Source of the DNA: CFX2 sp014338005
Lineage (GTDB): Bacteria; Chloroflexota; Anaerolineae; Aggregatilineales; Phototrophicaceae
Assembly (NCBI GenBank): GCA_030263555.1
Contig: SZPE01000158.1
Coordinates: 1 to 5,024 of the forward strand
Reading direction: 5' to 3'
DNA length: 5,024 nt
A model generated the notes under the pieces. It worked only from the letters and a program-made list of their open reading frames with translations. It ran no database searches and had not been told where the DNA came from. Made by a program: the position numbers and the translations under genes. Positions 1 through 4,980 of this stretch are shown piece by piece (the first letter of the stretch is position 1; each line of letters begins with the position of its first letter).

Positions 1-104
1 GCCAGCGCAGCAGACTCCTGCCCGGCGTTATACTGGGTGAAAGCGACCGCCGCCAGCGCAAAAACAGCGACGACCAGCACAATAATCAATACGTTTTTAA
101 CCAT
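1..104 (-). CDS. N-terminal fragment of a membrane-anchored or secreted protein (continues beyond the window)
   Basis: Reading leftward from an ATG at 104-102, the frame stays open to the window edge and gives about 34 residues, beginning MVKNVLIIVLVVAVFALAAV and continuing AFTQYNAGQESAAL. One basic residue (K3) precedes a hydrophobic stretch at about residues 5-22, followed by a polar segment. This is the pattern of a signal peptide or single N-terminal membrane anchor. There is no lipobox cysteine, so it is not an obvious lipoprotein. A purine-rich stretch (GGAAAGTGGGG on the minus strand, about 107-118) lies just upstream of the ATG and can serve as a ribosome binding site. The gene lies 85 bp downstream of gatA on the same strand, so read-through from gatA is possible. 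The mature domain is outside the window, so no function can be given. Confidence is good that this is a gene start and nil about its role. Confidence 0.7.
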   Translation of the reverse strand, partial: MVKNVLIIVLVVAVFALAAVAFTQYNAGQESAAL

Positions 105-123
105 ACACCCCACTTTCCAAGAG

Positions 124-158
124 CAGTTTCCAGTTACGAGTTCCCGGTTACCAGTTTT
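124..158. repeat. Five tandem degenerate heptamers, consensus CAGTTNC
   Basis: Five consecutive 7-bp units can be read without gaps: CAGTTTC (124-130), CAGTTAC (131-137), GAGTTCC (138-144), CGGTTAC (145-151) and CAGTTTT (152-158). The G-TT core at unit positions 3-5 is identical in all five copies; on the other strand the units read as AACTGGN-like heptamers. The array sits in the spacer between the gatA stop codon and the start of the next leftward gene, and ends just before that gene's ribosome-binding region. Intergenic heptanucleotide tandem repeats are known in some bacteria, notably the STRR repeats of cyanobacteria. I do not claim this is the same family. Its function is unknown. Confidence 0.65.
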
Positions 159-160
159 TT

Positions 161-190
161 AAATCACGACCTTTGATAATCCTGTGATTT
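161..190. repeat. Short inverted repeat at the gatA 3' end
   Basis: AAATCAC (161-167) and GTGATTT (184-190) are exact reverse complements separated by 16 bases; the right arm touches the gatA stop codon (TGA at 192-190). A second, overlapping inverted pair is AATCCTG (178-184) with CAGGATT (202-208), which reaches into the gatA coding end. In the gatA reading direction the first hairpin is followed by a run of A, not T, so it does not look like an intrinsic terminator. It may be a weak RNA structure at the 3' end or chance in AT-rich sequence. Confidence 0.3.
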
Positions 191-1653
191 CACTCATCAC
201 TCAGGATTGGCCTGCGCGTGTGCCAGTCCGTCGCCTGCTCGTAGGCGTACCCGGCGCGTAAAATCACGTCCTCGCCGAAGGCCGGGCCAAGAAGCTGCAA
301 GCCGATGGGCAGCCCGGCCTCGTCGAAACCGCACGGCACGTTCAGCCCGCAGATTCCGGCCAGGCTGGCCGGCAGTGTGAACACGTCCGCCAGGTACATT
401 TGCAGCGGGTCGTCCATGTTCTGCCCGATCTTAAAGGCCGTCGAGGGCGCGACCGGCGTGGCGATCACGTCCACCTGTTGGAAGGCCGTATCGAAGTCCT
501 GTTTGATGAGCGTCCGCACCGCCTGCGCCTTGCCATAATAAGCGTCGTAGTAACCGGCGGACAGGGCATAGGTGCCGAGCATGATGCGCCGCTTGACCTC
601 CGCCCCGAACAGGCTGCGGGTAGCTTTGTAGGTCGGCCACATCTCGCCTTTTTCGATGCGCGGGCCGAAGCGCACGCCGTCGTAGCGGGCGAGGTTGGCG
701 CTGGCCTCCGCCGGGGCGATGATGTAATAAACCGGCAGGCTGTAGTCGGTGTGCGGCAGGCTGATTTCTACCACTTGCGCGCCCAGTTCTTCCAGGCGCG
801 CCACCGCCGCCCGCACCGCCTGTTCAACTTCCGGCTGGATGCCGGCGATAAAATATTCTTTTGGCAGGCCGATTCGCAGCCCTTTAACGCCGCCCGCCAG
901 CGCCGCGCGATAATCCGGCACGGCCTGGGTGACGCTGGTCGAATCGAGCGGGTCGTGGCCGGCCATCACCTGCAAGATGCGCGCCACGTCCTCGACTGCG
1001 CGTGCCAGCGGGCCGGGGCAGTCCAGCGACGAGCCGAAAGCCACCAGGCCGTAACGCGAACAGCGCCCGTAGCTGGGTTTGAGGGCCGCCACACCGCAGA
1101 ACGCGCCCGGCAGCCGGATGCTGCCGCCGGTGTCTGTACCGAGCGTGCCGAAGGCCATACCCGCCGCAACCGCCGCCGCGCTGCCGCCGCTGCTGCCCCC
1201 CGGCACGCGCTCCAGATTCCAGGGGTTGCGGGTCAGTTGAAAAGCCGAGTTTTCGGTCGAAGACCCCATGGCGAATTCGTCCATGTTGAGTTTGCCGAGC
1301 ATCACCATGCCGGCGTCGTAAAGCCGCTGCACCACCGTCGCGGTGAAAACCGGCTTATAACCACGCAGGATTTTCGAGCCGCAGGTGGTTTCGATGCCGG
1401 CGGTGGAAAAAACATCCTTGATCGCCATCGGCAGCCCCAACAGCGGGCGGTCGTCCCCGGCGGCGCGCGCCCGGTCGGCGGCCTCGGCATCCTGCAAGGC
1501 GCGGTCGGCGGTGACGGTCAGGTACGCGCCCAGGGCGGCGTTGGTTTGTTCGATGCGCTGCAAAACGGCGCGGGTCAGTTCAACGGCGGATACAGCGCGG
1601 GCGCGAAGCTGCTCAAGCGCCTGGCTGAGGGTCAGGTCGGTCAGTTCGGTCAT
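190..1653 (-). CDS. gatA: Aspartyl/glutamyl-tRNA(Asn/Gln) amidotransferase subunit A
   Basis: This is the amidase subunit of GatCAB. It hydrolyses glutamine and supplies ammonia to GatB, which amidates misacylated Glu-tRNA(Gln) and/or Asp-tRNA(Asn) in the cytosol. The protein has 487 residues, normal for GatA. The amidase-signature Ser-cisSer-Lys triad is intact: K79 in LPMAIKD, S154 in PGGSSGGSAAA and S178 in TDTGGSIRLPG, the same numbering as described for S. aureus GatA. GatA-type segments also present are GHDPLDSTS (232-240), EVKRRIMLGTYALSAGYYDAYY (352-373; R355/R356) and YLADVFTLPASLAG (420-433; D423), which argue against a generic amidase. The frame is open back to 1740, but I place the start at 1653. 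GatA proteins begin with a short lead into TLSQALEQL, and a good promoter (1690-1716) lies inside the would-be extension. The ribosome binding site is weak (GGGAAA about 10 bases upstream). gatB and gatC are not adjacent: the next leftward gene is a membrane-anchored protein. Confidence 0.95.
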   Translation of the reverse strand: MTELTDLTLSQALEQLRARAVSAVELTRAVLQRIEQTNAALGAYLTVTADRALQDAEAADRARAAGDDRPLLGLPMAIKDVFSTAGIETTCGSKILRGYKPVFTATVVQRLYDAGMVMLGKLNMDEFAMGSSTENSAFQLTRNPWNLERVPGGSSGGSAAAVAAGMAFGTLGTDTGGSIRLPGAFCGVAALKPSYGRCSRYGLVAFGSSLDCPGPLARAVEDVARILQVMAGHDPLDSTSVTQAVPDYRAALAGGVKGLRIGLPKEYFIAGIQPEVEQAVRAAVARLEELGAQVVEISLPHTDYSLPVYYIIAPAEASANLARYDGVRFGPRIEKGEMWPTYKATRSLFGAEVKRRIMLGTYALSAGYYDAYYGKAQAVRTLIKQDFDTAFQQVDVIATPVAPSTAFKIGQNMDDPLQMYLADVFTLPASLAGICGLNVPCGFDEAGLPIGLQLLGPAFGEDVILRAGYAYEQATDWHTRRPILSDE

Positions 1654-1689
1654 ATGGTCAGTTTCCCGGTGAGCCAGATTACAGTGGCA

Positions 1690-1716
1690 AGTATAACACG
1701 CGCGGCGCGGTTTGAA
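1690..1716 (-). promoter_or_regulatory. Probable gatA promoter with extended -10
   Basis: On the minus strand TATACT (1695-1690) matches the sigma-70-type -10 at five of six positions and is preceded by TGT, giving an extended -10 (TGTTATACT). A weak -35-like TTCAAA (1716-1711) lies 15 bp upstream, a short spacer, so the extended -10 is the main evidence. The expected transcript start is about 30 bases before the ATG at 1653. This placement is a reason to reject the longer gatA reading frame. Confidence 0.55.
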
Positions 1717-1755
1717 CCTGCCGGGATGATATTCGGGCAAACAACGCCAGAGTGT

Positions 1756-1774
1756 ATCAATTTTGATTCAATTG
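1756..1774. promoter_or_regulatory. AT-rich overlapping palindromes in the gatA/binding-protein divergent region
   Basis: Two overlapping inverted repeats lie between the two divergent promoters: ATCAA-TT-TTGAT (1756-1767) and CAATT-TTGATTC-AATTG (1758-1774). They are the most AT-rich patch of this 221-bp intergenic region, at roughly -110 from the binding-protein start codon. They could be an operator or an upstream element. No regulator is known, and short AT-rich palindromes arise easily by chance. Confidence 0.25.
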
Positions 1775-1826
1775 CCGTCTGGGGATGTCACAACCGCCAA
1801 TCTCAAGGTAATCTTTTTCTCAACAG

Positions 1827-1835
1827 TGTTATGCT
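1827..1835 (+). promoter_or_regulatory. Probable promoter (extended -10) of the binding-protein-like gene
   Basis: TGTTATGCT at 1827-1835 combines the TGn extension with a -10-like hexamer TATGCT (1830-1835). A T-rich stretch (1814-1818) lies upstream, but there is no recognisable -35. Transcription would begin near 1842 and leave a leader of about 33 bases before the ATG at 1875. The overlapping hexamer TATAGA (1835-1840) is an alternative -10. Confidence 0.4.
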
Positions 1836-1858
1836 ATAGACGCTGCCAAACGCACCTG

Positions 1859-1866
1859 GGAGGGAG
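1859..1866 (+). promoter_or_regulatory. Strong ribosome binding site deciding the start at 1875
   Basis: GGAGGGAG ends 8 bases before ATG 1875, an excellent Shine-Dalgarno match. In the same frame there is no ATG, GTG or TTG between 1875 and the upstream in-frame stop TAA at 1809-1811. The protein therefore cannot be extended to include a signal peptide. This matters because relatives of this fold are usually exported. Confidence 0.8.
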
Positions 1867-1874
1867 AACTAGTT

Positions 1875-2765
1875 ATGGCCGAGCGCATTTTTACTATCGG
1901 TTTTGCCAATATGTGCGAGACGGTGCCGTTTTCGGTGACGGTGCGGGAGGGCTTGGAAGCAACGGCAGCCAAACACCCGAATCTGCGGCTGGTCGTGCGC
2001 GATAACGACCTGAACAATGATAAGGCGATGGCGAACGCTCAGGAATTCGCCGAACTGGGTGTAGACCTGGCGATCATCTACCACATTGACGAGCGTTTTG
2101 GCACCAACATCCGCAGCGTCCTGCTTAAAAAGCGCGTGCCGATCATCGCGGTGGACATCCCCATCCCGATGACCGTGTTTTTTGGCATCAACAACCAGCA
2201 GGCCGGCTATCTGGCCGGGGAAGCCCTGGGACGCTGGGCGCAAAAACACTGGGACGGCGCGGTGGACAAGGTGCTGGTGATGACCGAACAACGCGCCCTC
2301 AGCGCCATTCGCACGCGCATCGATTCCGCCATTCAGGGCTTATGCGACAACGCCGCCGTAAAAAAGGAAGATATTTTTTACCTGGACGGCGGCACGCACC
2401 AGACGACCGCCTACAAACACTCCGAGTCGGTGTTTAAACTGTGGGAAGGCGTCAAACGTATCGCCGTCATCTGCTCCAACGACGATACGGCGATGGGGGT
2501 CATCAACCGCGCCAGAGAAATGGGGCGAGAAAGCGACATCGGCGTGATCGGCCAGGGCGCGAACCTGGCGATTCACGAGTTCCCCAAACCCGGCAACCGT
2601 TTCATCGCCTCCACCGCCTATTACCCGGAAAAATATGGCGAACATCTGGTAGACCTGGCGCTGCGGATGCTGCATGGCGAGCGCGTGCCGTATGAAAACC
2701 TGATCCAGCCGGAGGCAGTGACGGTCGAAAATTACAAAGCCTGGCTGAAGAGCCATGCCGTCTGA
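1875..2765 (+). CDS. Periplasmic-binding-protein-like (type I, RbsB/LacI-effector fold) protein without signal peptide
   Basis: The 296-residue product resembles the sugar-binding Peripla_BP_4/RbsB family along its whole length. The N-terminal beta strand is FTIGFANM (6-13), followed by VPFSVTVREGLEATAAKH (17-34) and a hinge-side VPIIAVDIP (88-96; D94 aligns with RbsB D89). Further on are GINNQQAGYLAGEAL (104-118), SNDDTAMGVI (201-210; N202 aligns with RbsB N190) and, near the end, a YPEKYGEHLVDLALRMLHGERVP segment (about 250-272). By eye, several E. coli ribose contacts are not kept: N13 to V17, R90 to I95, D215 to G228 and Q235 to Y249. The ligand is therefore probably not ribose. There is no signal peptide, lipobox, transmembrane segment or helix-turn-helix, so the protein is expected in the cytosol. 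No permease or ATPase gene is adjacent. It may be a cytosolic sensor or scavenging binding protein, or a transporter partner exported by an unrecognised route. The family call is firm; the role is unknown. Confidence 0.85.
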   Translation: MAERIFTIGFANMCETVPFSVTVREGLEATAAKHPNLRLVVRDNDLNNDKAMANAQEFAELGVDLAIIYHIDERFGTNIRSVLLKKRVPIIAVDIPIPMTVFFGINNQQAGYLAGEALGRWAQKHWDGAVDKVLVMTEQRALSAIRTRIDSAIQGLCDNAAVKKEDIFYLDGGTHQTTAYKHSESVFKLWEGVKRIAVICSNDDTAMGVINRAREMGRESDIGVIGQGANLAIHEFPKPGNRFIASTAYYPEKYGEHLVDLALRMLHGERVPYENLIQPEAVTVENYKAWLKSHAV

Positions 2766-2788
2766 TTAAAATTCAACACGGGGATCGT

Positions 2789-2825
2789 CAAACGGGCGGC
2801 CCGCTGTGGTCGCCCGTTTGTGTTT
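2789..2825 (+). terminator. Probable intrinsic terminator after the binding-protein-like gene
   Basis: CAAACGGGCG (2789-2798) pairs exactly with CGCCCGTTTG (2811-2820). A G-U pair and two more G-C pairs extend the stem to 13 bp around a six-base loop (2802-2807). The hairpin starts 23 bases after the stop codon and is followed by TGTTT and further T-rich sequence, a modest tail. An outer pair CAACAC (2774-2779)/GTGTTG (2831-2836) could enlarge the structure. pgmB converges from the right, but in that direction the hairpin is followed by GACGATCC with no T-run, so it favours plus-strand termination. Confidence 0.7.
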
Positions 2826-2863
2826 CCGTTGTGTTGTAAGGAACATAGGATTGAACCGGGGCG

Positions 2864-3511
2864 TTAAAAAAGATGCCGGCGCAGCGCGGCCAGCGTGATA
2901 CCGGCCAGCGATGGCACGACCAGATGCGCCCCGCCGACGATGCGCGGCTGCCCGATGCCGACCACCCGAAAGCCGCCTTCCAGCCCGGCCTGCACCCCGG
3001 CTGCCGAATCTTCAAAAACGACCGCTTCAGGCGGGTCAATGCCCAGGCGCGCCGCCGCCCACAGGTAAATATCCGGCGCGGGTTTGGTGCGGGCGACCGT
3101 CAGCCCATCGCCCACCACGTCGAACCGGGACAGCAGAGCGAGTTTTTCCAGCACGCGGCGGGCGTTCTGGCTGGACGACCCCAGGCCGATTTTAAGCCCC
3201 TCGGCGCGCGCCTCGGCGATCAGCGCCGCCACCCCCGGCGCGGCGTCCGCCGGCGTCAGGTTCTCCAGCAGCTCTAAAAAATAGCGGTTCTTGCGGTTCA
3301 TCAAGTCCTGGGCGGTTTCTTCATCCACCGCCTGCCCGCGCAGGAAAATAGTCAGGCATTCGCGGCGCGGCAGGCCAAGCATTAACTCGTTATCCTCCGG
3401 CGTGAAGGGGATGCCGAGGTCTTGCGCCAGCAGCAGCCAGGACTGATAATGCAGGGGGATCGTATCGGCAATCACCCCGTCAAGATCAAAGATGAGCGCG
3501 CGAGGCAGCAT
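2864..3511 (-). CDS. pgmB: Beta-phosphoglucomutase (HAD superfamily)
   Basis: The 215-residue cytosolic enzyme is predicted to interconvert beta-glucose 1-phosphate and glucose 6-phosphate. HAD motif I is FDLDGVIADT, with nucleophile D9 and acid/base D11. Cap-domain hinge and lid residues H21 and W25 sit where the Lactococcus enzyme has H20 and W24. RKN at 73-75 followed by Y77 matches the beta-PGM RKNxxY segment. Motif II is GSSSQN (111-116), motif III KPAPD (143-147; K143) and motif IV EDSAAG (167-172; E167, D168). Length and residue spacing fit beta-PGM better than phosphoglycolate or generic sugar phosphatases. One deviation is the cap specificity loop, LGLPRREC (45-52), where the classical enzyme has KGVSRED; proline replaces the serine. 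The frame is open back to 3745, but the start at 3511 puts FDLDG at the usual distance from the N-terminus and avoids overlap with the divergent kinase gene. The ribosome binding site is poor. No GH65 phosphorylase or sugar transporter lies next to it. Confidence 0.85.
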   Translation of the reverse strand: MLPRALIFDLDGVIADTIPLHYQSWLLLAQDLGIPFTPEDNELMLGLPRRECLTIFLRGQAVDEETAQDLMNRKNRYFLELLENLTPADAAPGVAALIAEARAEGLKIGLGSSSQNARRVLEKLALLSRFDVVGDGLTVARTKPAPDIYLWAAARLGIDPPEAVVFEDSAAGVQAGLEGGFRVVGIGQPRIVGGAHLVVPSLAGITLAALRRHLF

Positions 3512-3547
3512 AGCAAAAAACCGTTTTCCGTTTATGGGCAGGCGATT

Positions 3548-3553
3548 ATTGTA
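3548..3553 (-). promoter_or_regulatory. Possible -10 element of pgmB
   Basis: TACAAT on the minus strand (3553-3548) matches the -10 consensus at five of six positions and would start the transcript about 30 bases upstream of the pgmB ATG. No good -35 is seen at the expected distance, and there is no TGn extension, so this is a weaker call than the other promoters in the window. Confidence 0.35.
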
Positions 3554-3591
3554 CCGGCAAAAGGCCGAATCCCCCAGGGTGGGATAAAACA

Positions 3592-3620
3592 TTCGCCACT
3601 CGGAAAGATTGTGATACAAT
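3592..3620 (+). promoter_or_regulatory. Probable promoter of the GAF-histidine kinase gene
   Basis: TGATACAAT (3612-3620) is an extended -10 with the hexamer TACAAT at 3615-3620. A weak -35-like TTCGCC (3592-3597) is 17 bp upstream. The predicted transcript start near 3627 leaves a leader of about 27 bases to ATG 3654. No clear Shine-Dalgarno sequence is present in that leader, so translation may be weak or use another mode. Confidence 0.5.
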
Positions 3621-3640
3621 GCCCTGTATGTAAGATTACA
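3608..3640. promoter_or_regulatory. Two small palindromes over the kinase promoter and start site
   Basis: ATTGT-GAT-ACAAT (3608-3620) is an inverted repeat that covers the extended -10. TGTAA-GA-TTACA (3629-3640) is a second one just after the expected transcript start. Such positions are typical for repressor binding or autoregulation, and the region is also the divergent control zone for pgmB. No cognate regulator is visible. Part of the first palindrome is explained by the -10 sequence itself. Confidence 0.3.
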
Positions 3641-3653
3641 AATCGTTAACCTG

Positions 3654-4901
3654 ATGGTCGAAAATATTTCTCCCTCACCTGAATATGTGCGCCGGCTGGA
3701 AATTCTGCGGCAGGTGGATGGTGAACTGTCGCGGTATCTGAACATCAGCTACGTGCTGGCGATCGGCCTGGATGCCGCCGTGCGTCTGGGCAGCGCCGAA
3801 GCCGGTGCCATTCACCTGGTTGAGGGCGACCAACTGCGCGTGGTGCAGGTCATCGGCGCGTTTCCGCTGGCCCTGCTCAACGCGCTTGTGCCGCGTGATC
3901 GAGGTTTGATCGGGCGGGCGCTGCGCCGCCAGCGGGCCGAATGGGTGCAGGACACGCTCGCCGACCCGGATTACAGCCCGAATGTGGCCGAAACCCGCTC
4001 CCAGATGTCCATCCCGCTCATCTCCCACGACAGTCCGGTCGGTATTCTGAACATCCAGACCTCCAAACCGGAGCGGTTTACGCCGGAGATTTTTGAGTTC
4101 GTGCAGCTGCTTGGTTCGCGGCTGGCGGTGGCGATTCATAACGCCCGGCTTTACGAACAGACCGTCAGCCAGGTTAACGAACTGAAGGCGCTGTACGCGC
4201 GCGTGAGCGAGCTGGAACAGATGAAAAGCGACATGATTCGTATCGCCGCCCACGACCTGCGAAACCCGCTTAATAACCTGTTGGGCGCGCTGGAACTGCT
4301 GCGTTATGACCTGCCCGCCGATATGCTGGAAGAAAAACAGACCTTGTTCGACATCATGCAGCAGTCCATCAAACGGATGCGTACCATCACCACCGACATC
4401 CTTTCGCTGGAGCGCATCGAACAGCAGGCGGGGCTGAAGGAATGGGTCAATCTGCGGGAAATCGCGCAGCGGGTTTACGGTGAATACCAGGAACAGGCCG
4501 GGCTGGCCGGGCTGGCGCTGCATTTTCACGATTCCGAGGGCCCGGCGCGCGTCCAGGGGGACACGGCGCAGCTTTACGAAGCGGTCGCCAACCTGGTGAA
4601 CAACGCCATTAAATACACGCCGGCGGGCGGCCAGGTAGATATAACGCTGGCTCAGGAAGGCAGGATGGCCGTGCTTGAGGTGCGCGACACCGGCTACGGA
4701 GTCCCGCAGGAGGCGCAGGCCAAACTGTTCCAGCCGTTCTTCCGGGCGCGCAGCCAGGAAACCGAAACCATCGAAGGCACGGGCTTGGGGCTGCATATGG
4801 TCAAACGTATCATCAGCCGGCACGGCGGTACGATGCGTTTTTCCAGCATATACGGCCAGGGCAGCGTTTTTGGTTTCGCGCTGCCGCTGGCGGGGGATTA
4901 A
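3654..4901 (+). CDS. Cytosolic GAF-domain sensor histidine kinase
   Basis: The product has 415 residues and no transmembrane segment, so it is a soluble sensor kinase. After a short N-terminal helix comes a GAF domain at about residues 22-165, including SAEAGAIHLVEGDQLRVVQV and the later SIPLISHDSPVGILNIQT. A helical linker (about 168-192) leads into HisKA, whose H-box AAHDLRNPL places the phospho-accepting histidine at H200. The HATPase_c domain is complete: N-box NLVNNAIKYTP (313-323), G1 DTGYGV (345-350), F-box LFQPFF (358-363) and G2 GTGLGL (375-380), ending with GSVFGFALPL. All residues needed for ATP binding and autophosphorylation appear present. The GAF ligand cannot be predicted; there is no obvious haem- or bilin-binding cysteine arrangement. 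No response regulator or receiver domain is in the window, and two terminators follow the stop, so the partner must be encoded elsewhere. ATG 3654 is the only plausible start, although it lacks a clear Shine-Dalgarno sequence. Family confidence is high. Confidence 0.93.
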   Translation: MVENISPSPEYVRRLEILRQVDGELSRYLNISYVLAIGLDAAVRLGSAEAGAIHLVEGDQLRVVQVIGAFPLALLNALVPRDRGLIGRALRRQRAEWVQDTLADPDYSPNVAETRSQMSIPLISHDSPVGILNIQTSKPERFTPEIFEFVQLLGSRLAVAIHNARLYEQTVSQVNELKALYARVSELEQMKSDMIRIAAHDLRNPLNNLLGALELLRYDLPADMLEEKQTLFDIMQQSIKRMRTITTDILSLERIEQQAGLKEWVNLREIAQRVYGEYQEQAGLAGLALHFHDSEGPARVQGDTAQLYEAVANLVNNAIKYTPAGGQVDITLAQEGRMAVLEVRDTGYGVPQEAQAKLFQPFFRARSQETETIEGTGLGLHMVKRIISRHGGTMRFSSIYGQGSVFGFALPLAGD

Positions 4902-4903
4902 AA

Positions 4904-4931
4904 CAGACAGTGGGCCTCAGCCCACTGTCTG
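4904..4931 (+). terminator. Perfect 12-bp hairpin directly after the kinase gene
   Basis: CAGACAGTGGGC (4904-4915) pairs without mismatch with GCCCACTGTCTG (4920-4931) around the four-base loop CTCA. It begins three bases after the TAA stop (4899-4901). The following sequence GAGTTTGG has only three T, so termination at this hairpin alone would be weak. It may instead protect the mRNA 3' end, or work with the next hairpin. Confidence 0.6.
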
Positions 4932-4950
4932 GAGTTTGGCAGATTAAAGG

Positions 4951-4980
4951 AAGTCGTTGTGAGAAAACAGCGACTTTTTT
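4951..4980 (+). terminator. Canonical intrinsic terminator of the kinase transcription unit
   Basis: AAGTCGTTGT (4951-4960) pairs with ACAGCGACTT (4967-4976) through nine Watson-Crick pairs and one G-U pair, with the loop GAGAAA. The stem runs straight into six T (4975-4980). This is a textbook Rho-independent terminator, 20 bases downstream of the first hairpin. The remaining sequence to 5024 is purine-rich and contains no gene start that I can support. Confidence 0.8.

Noticed and set aside
161..190. Inverted repeat after gatA as an intrinsic terminator
   Set aside because: The stem is only 7 bp with a 16-base loop, and it is followed by A residues, not T, in the gatA direction.
400..1839. 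Long open plus-strand frame (about 480 codons) opposite gatA
   Set aside because: The translation is rich in Arg, His, Ala and Gly with no recognisable domain. The minus strand encodes an unmistakable GatA. Open antisense frames are expected in GC-rich genes.
1763..2005. Plus-strand frame with a short hydrophobic stretch ending in Cys (NLKVIFFSTVLC) upstream of the binding-protein-like gene, as a frameshifted lipoprotein signal
   Set aside because: The hydrophobic core is only about eight residues, the residue before Cys is Leu (not Gly, Ala or Ser), no ribosome binding site supports the start, and the gene at 1875 has its own strong site. The predicted promoter also lies inside this frame.
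2774..2836. Bidirectional terminator between the convergent genes
   Set aside because: In the pgmB direction the hairpin is followed by GACGATCC with no T-run, so only plus-strand termination is supported.
3512..3745. Longer pgmB start adding up to 78 residues
   Set aside because: The extension crosses the kinase promoter and start codon, has no HAD sequence, and would put the catalytic FDLDG motif far from the N-terminus.
3675..4823. Long open minus-strand frame (about 380 codons) opposite the histidine kinase
   Set aside because: It has no domain similarity and an odd Arg/His/Gln-rich composition, and it lies wholly within a complete GAF-HisKA-HATPase gene on the other strand.
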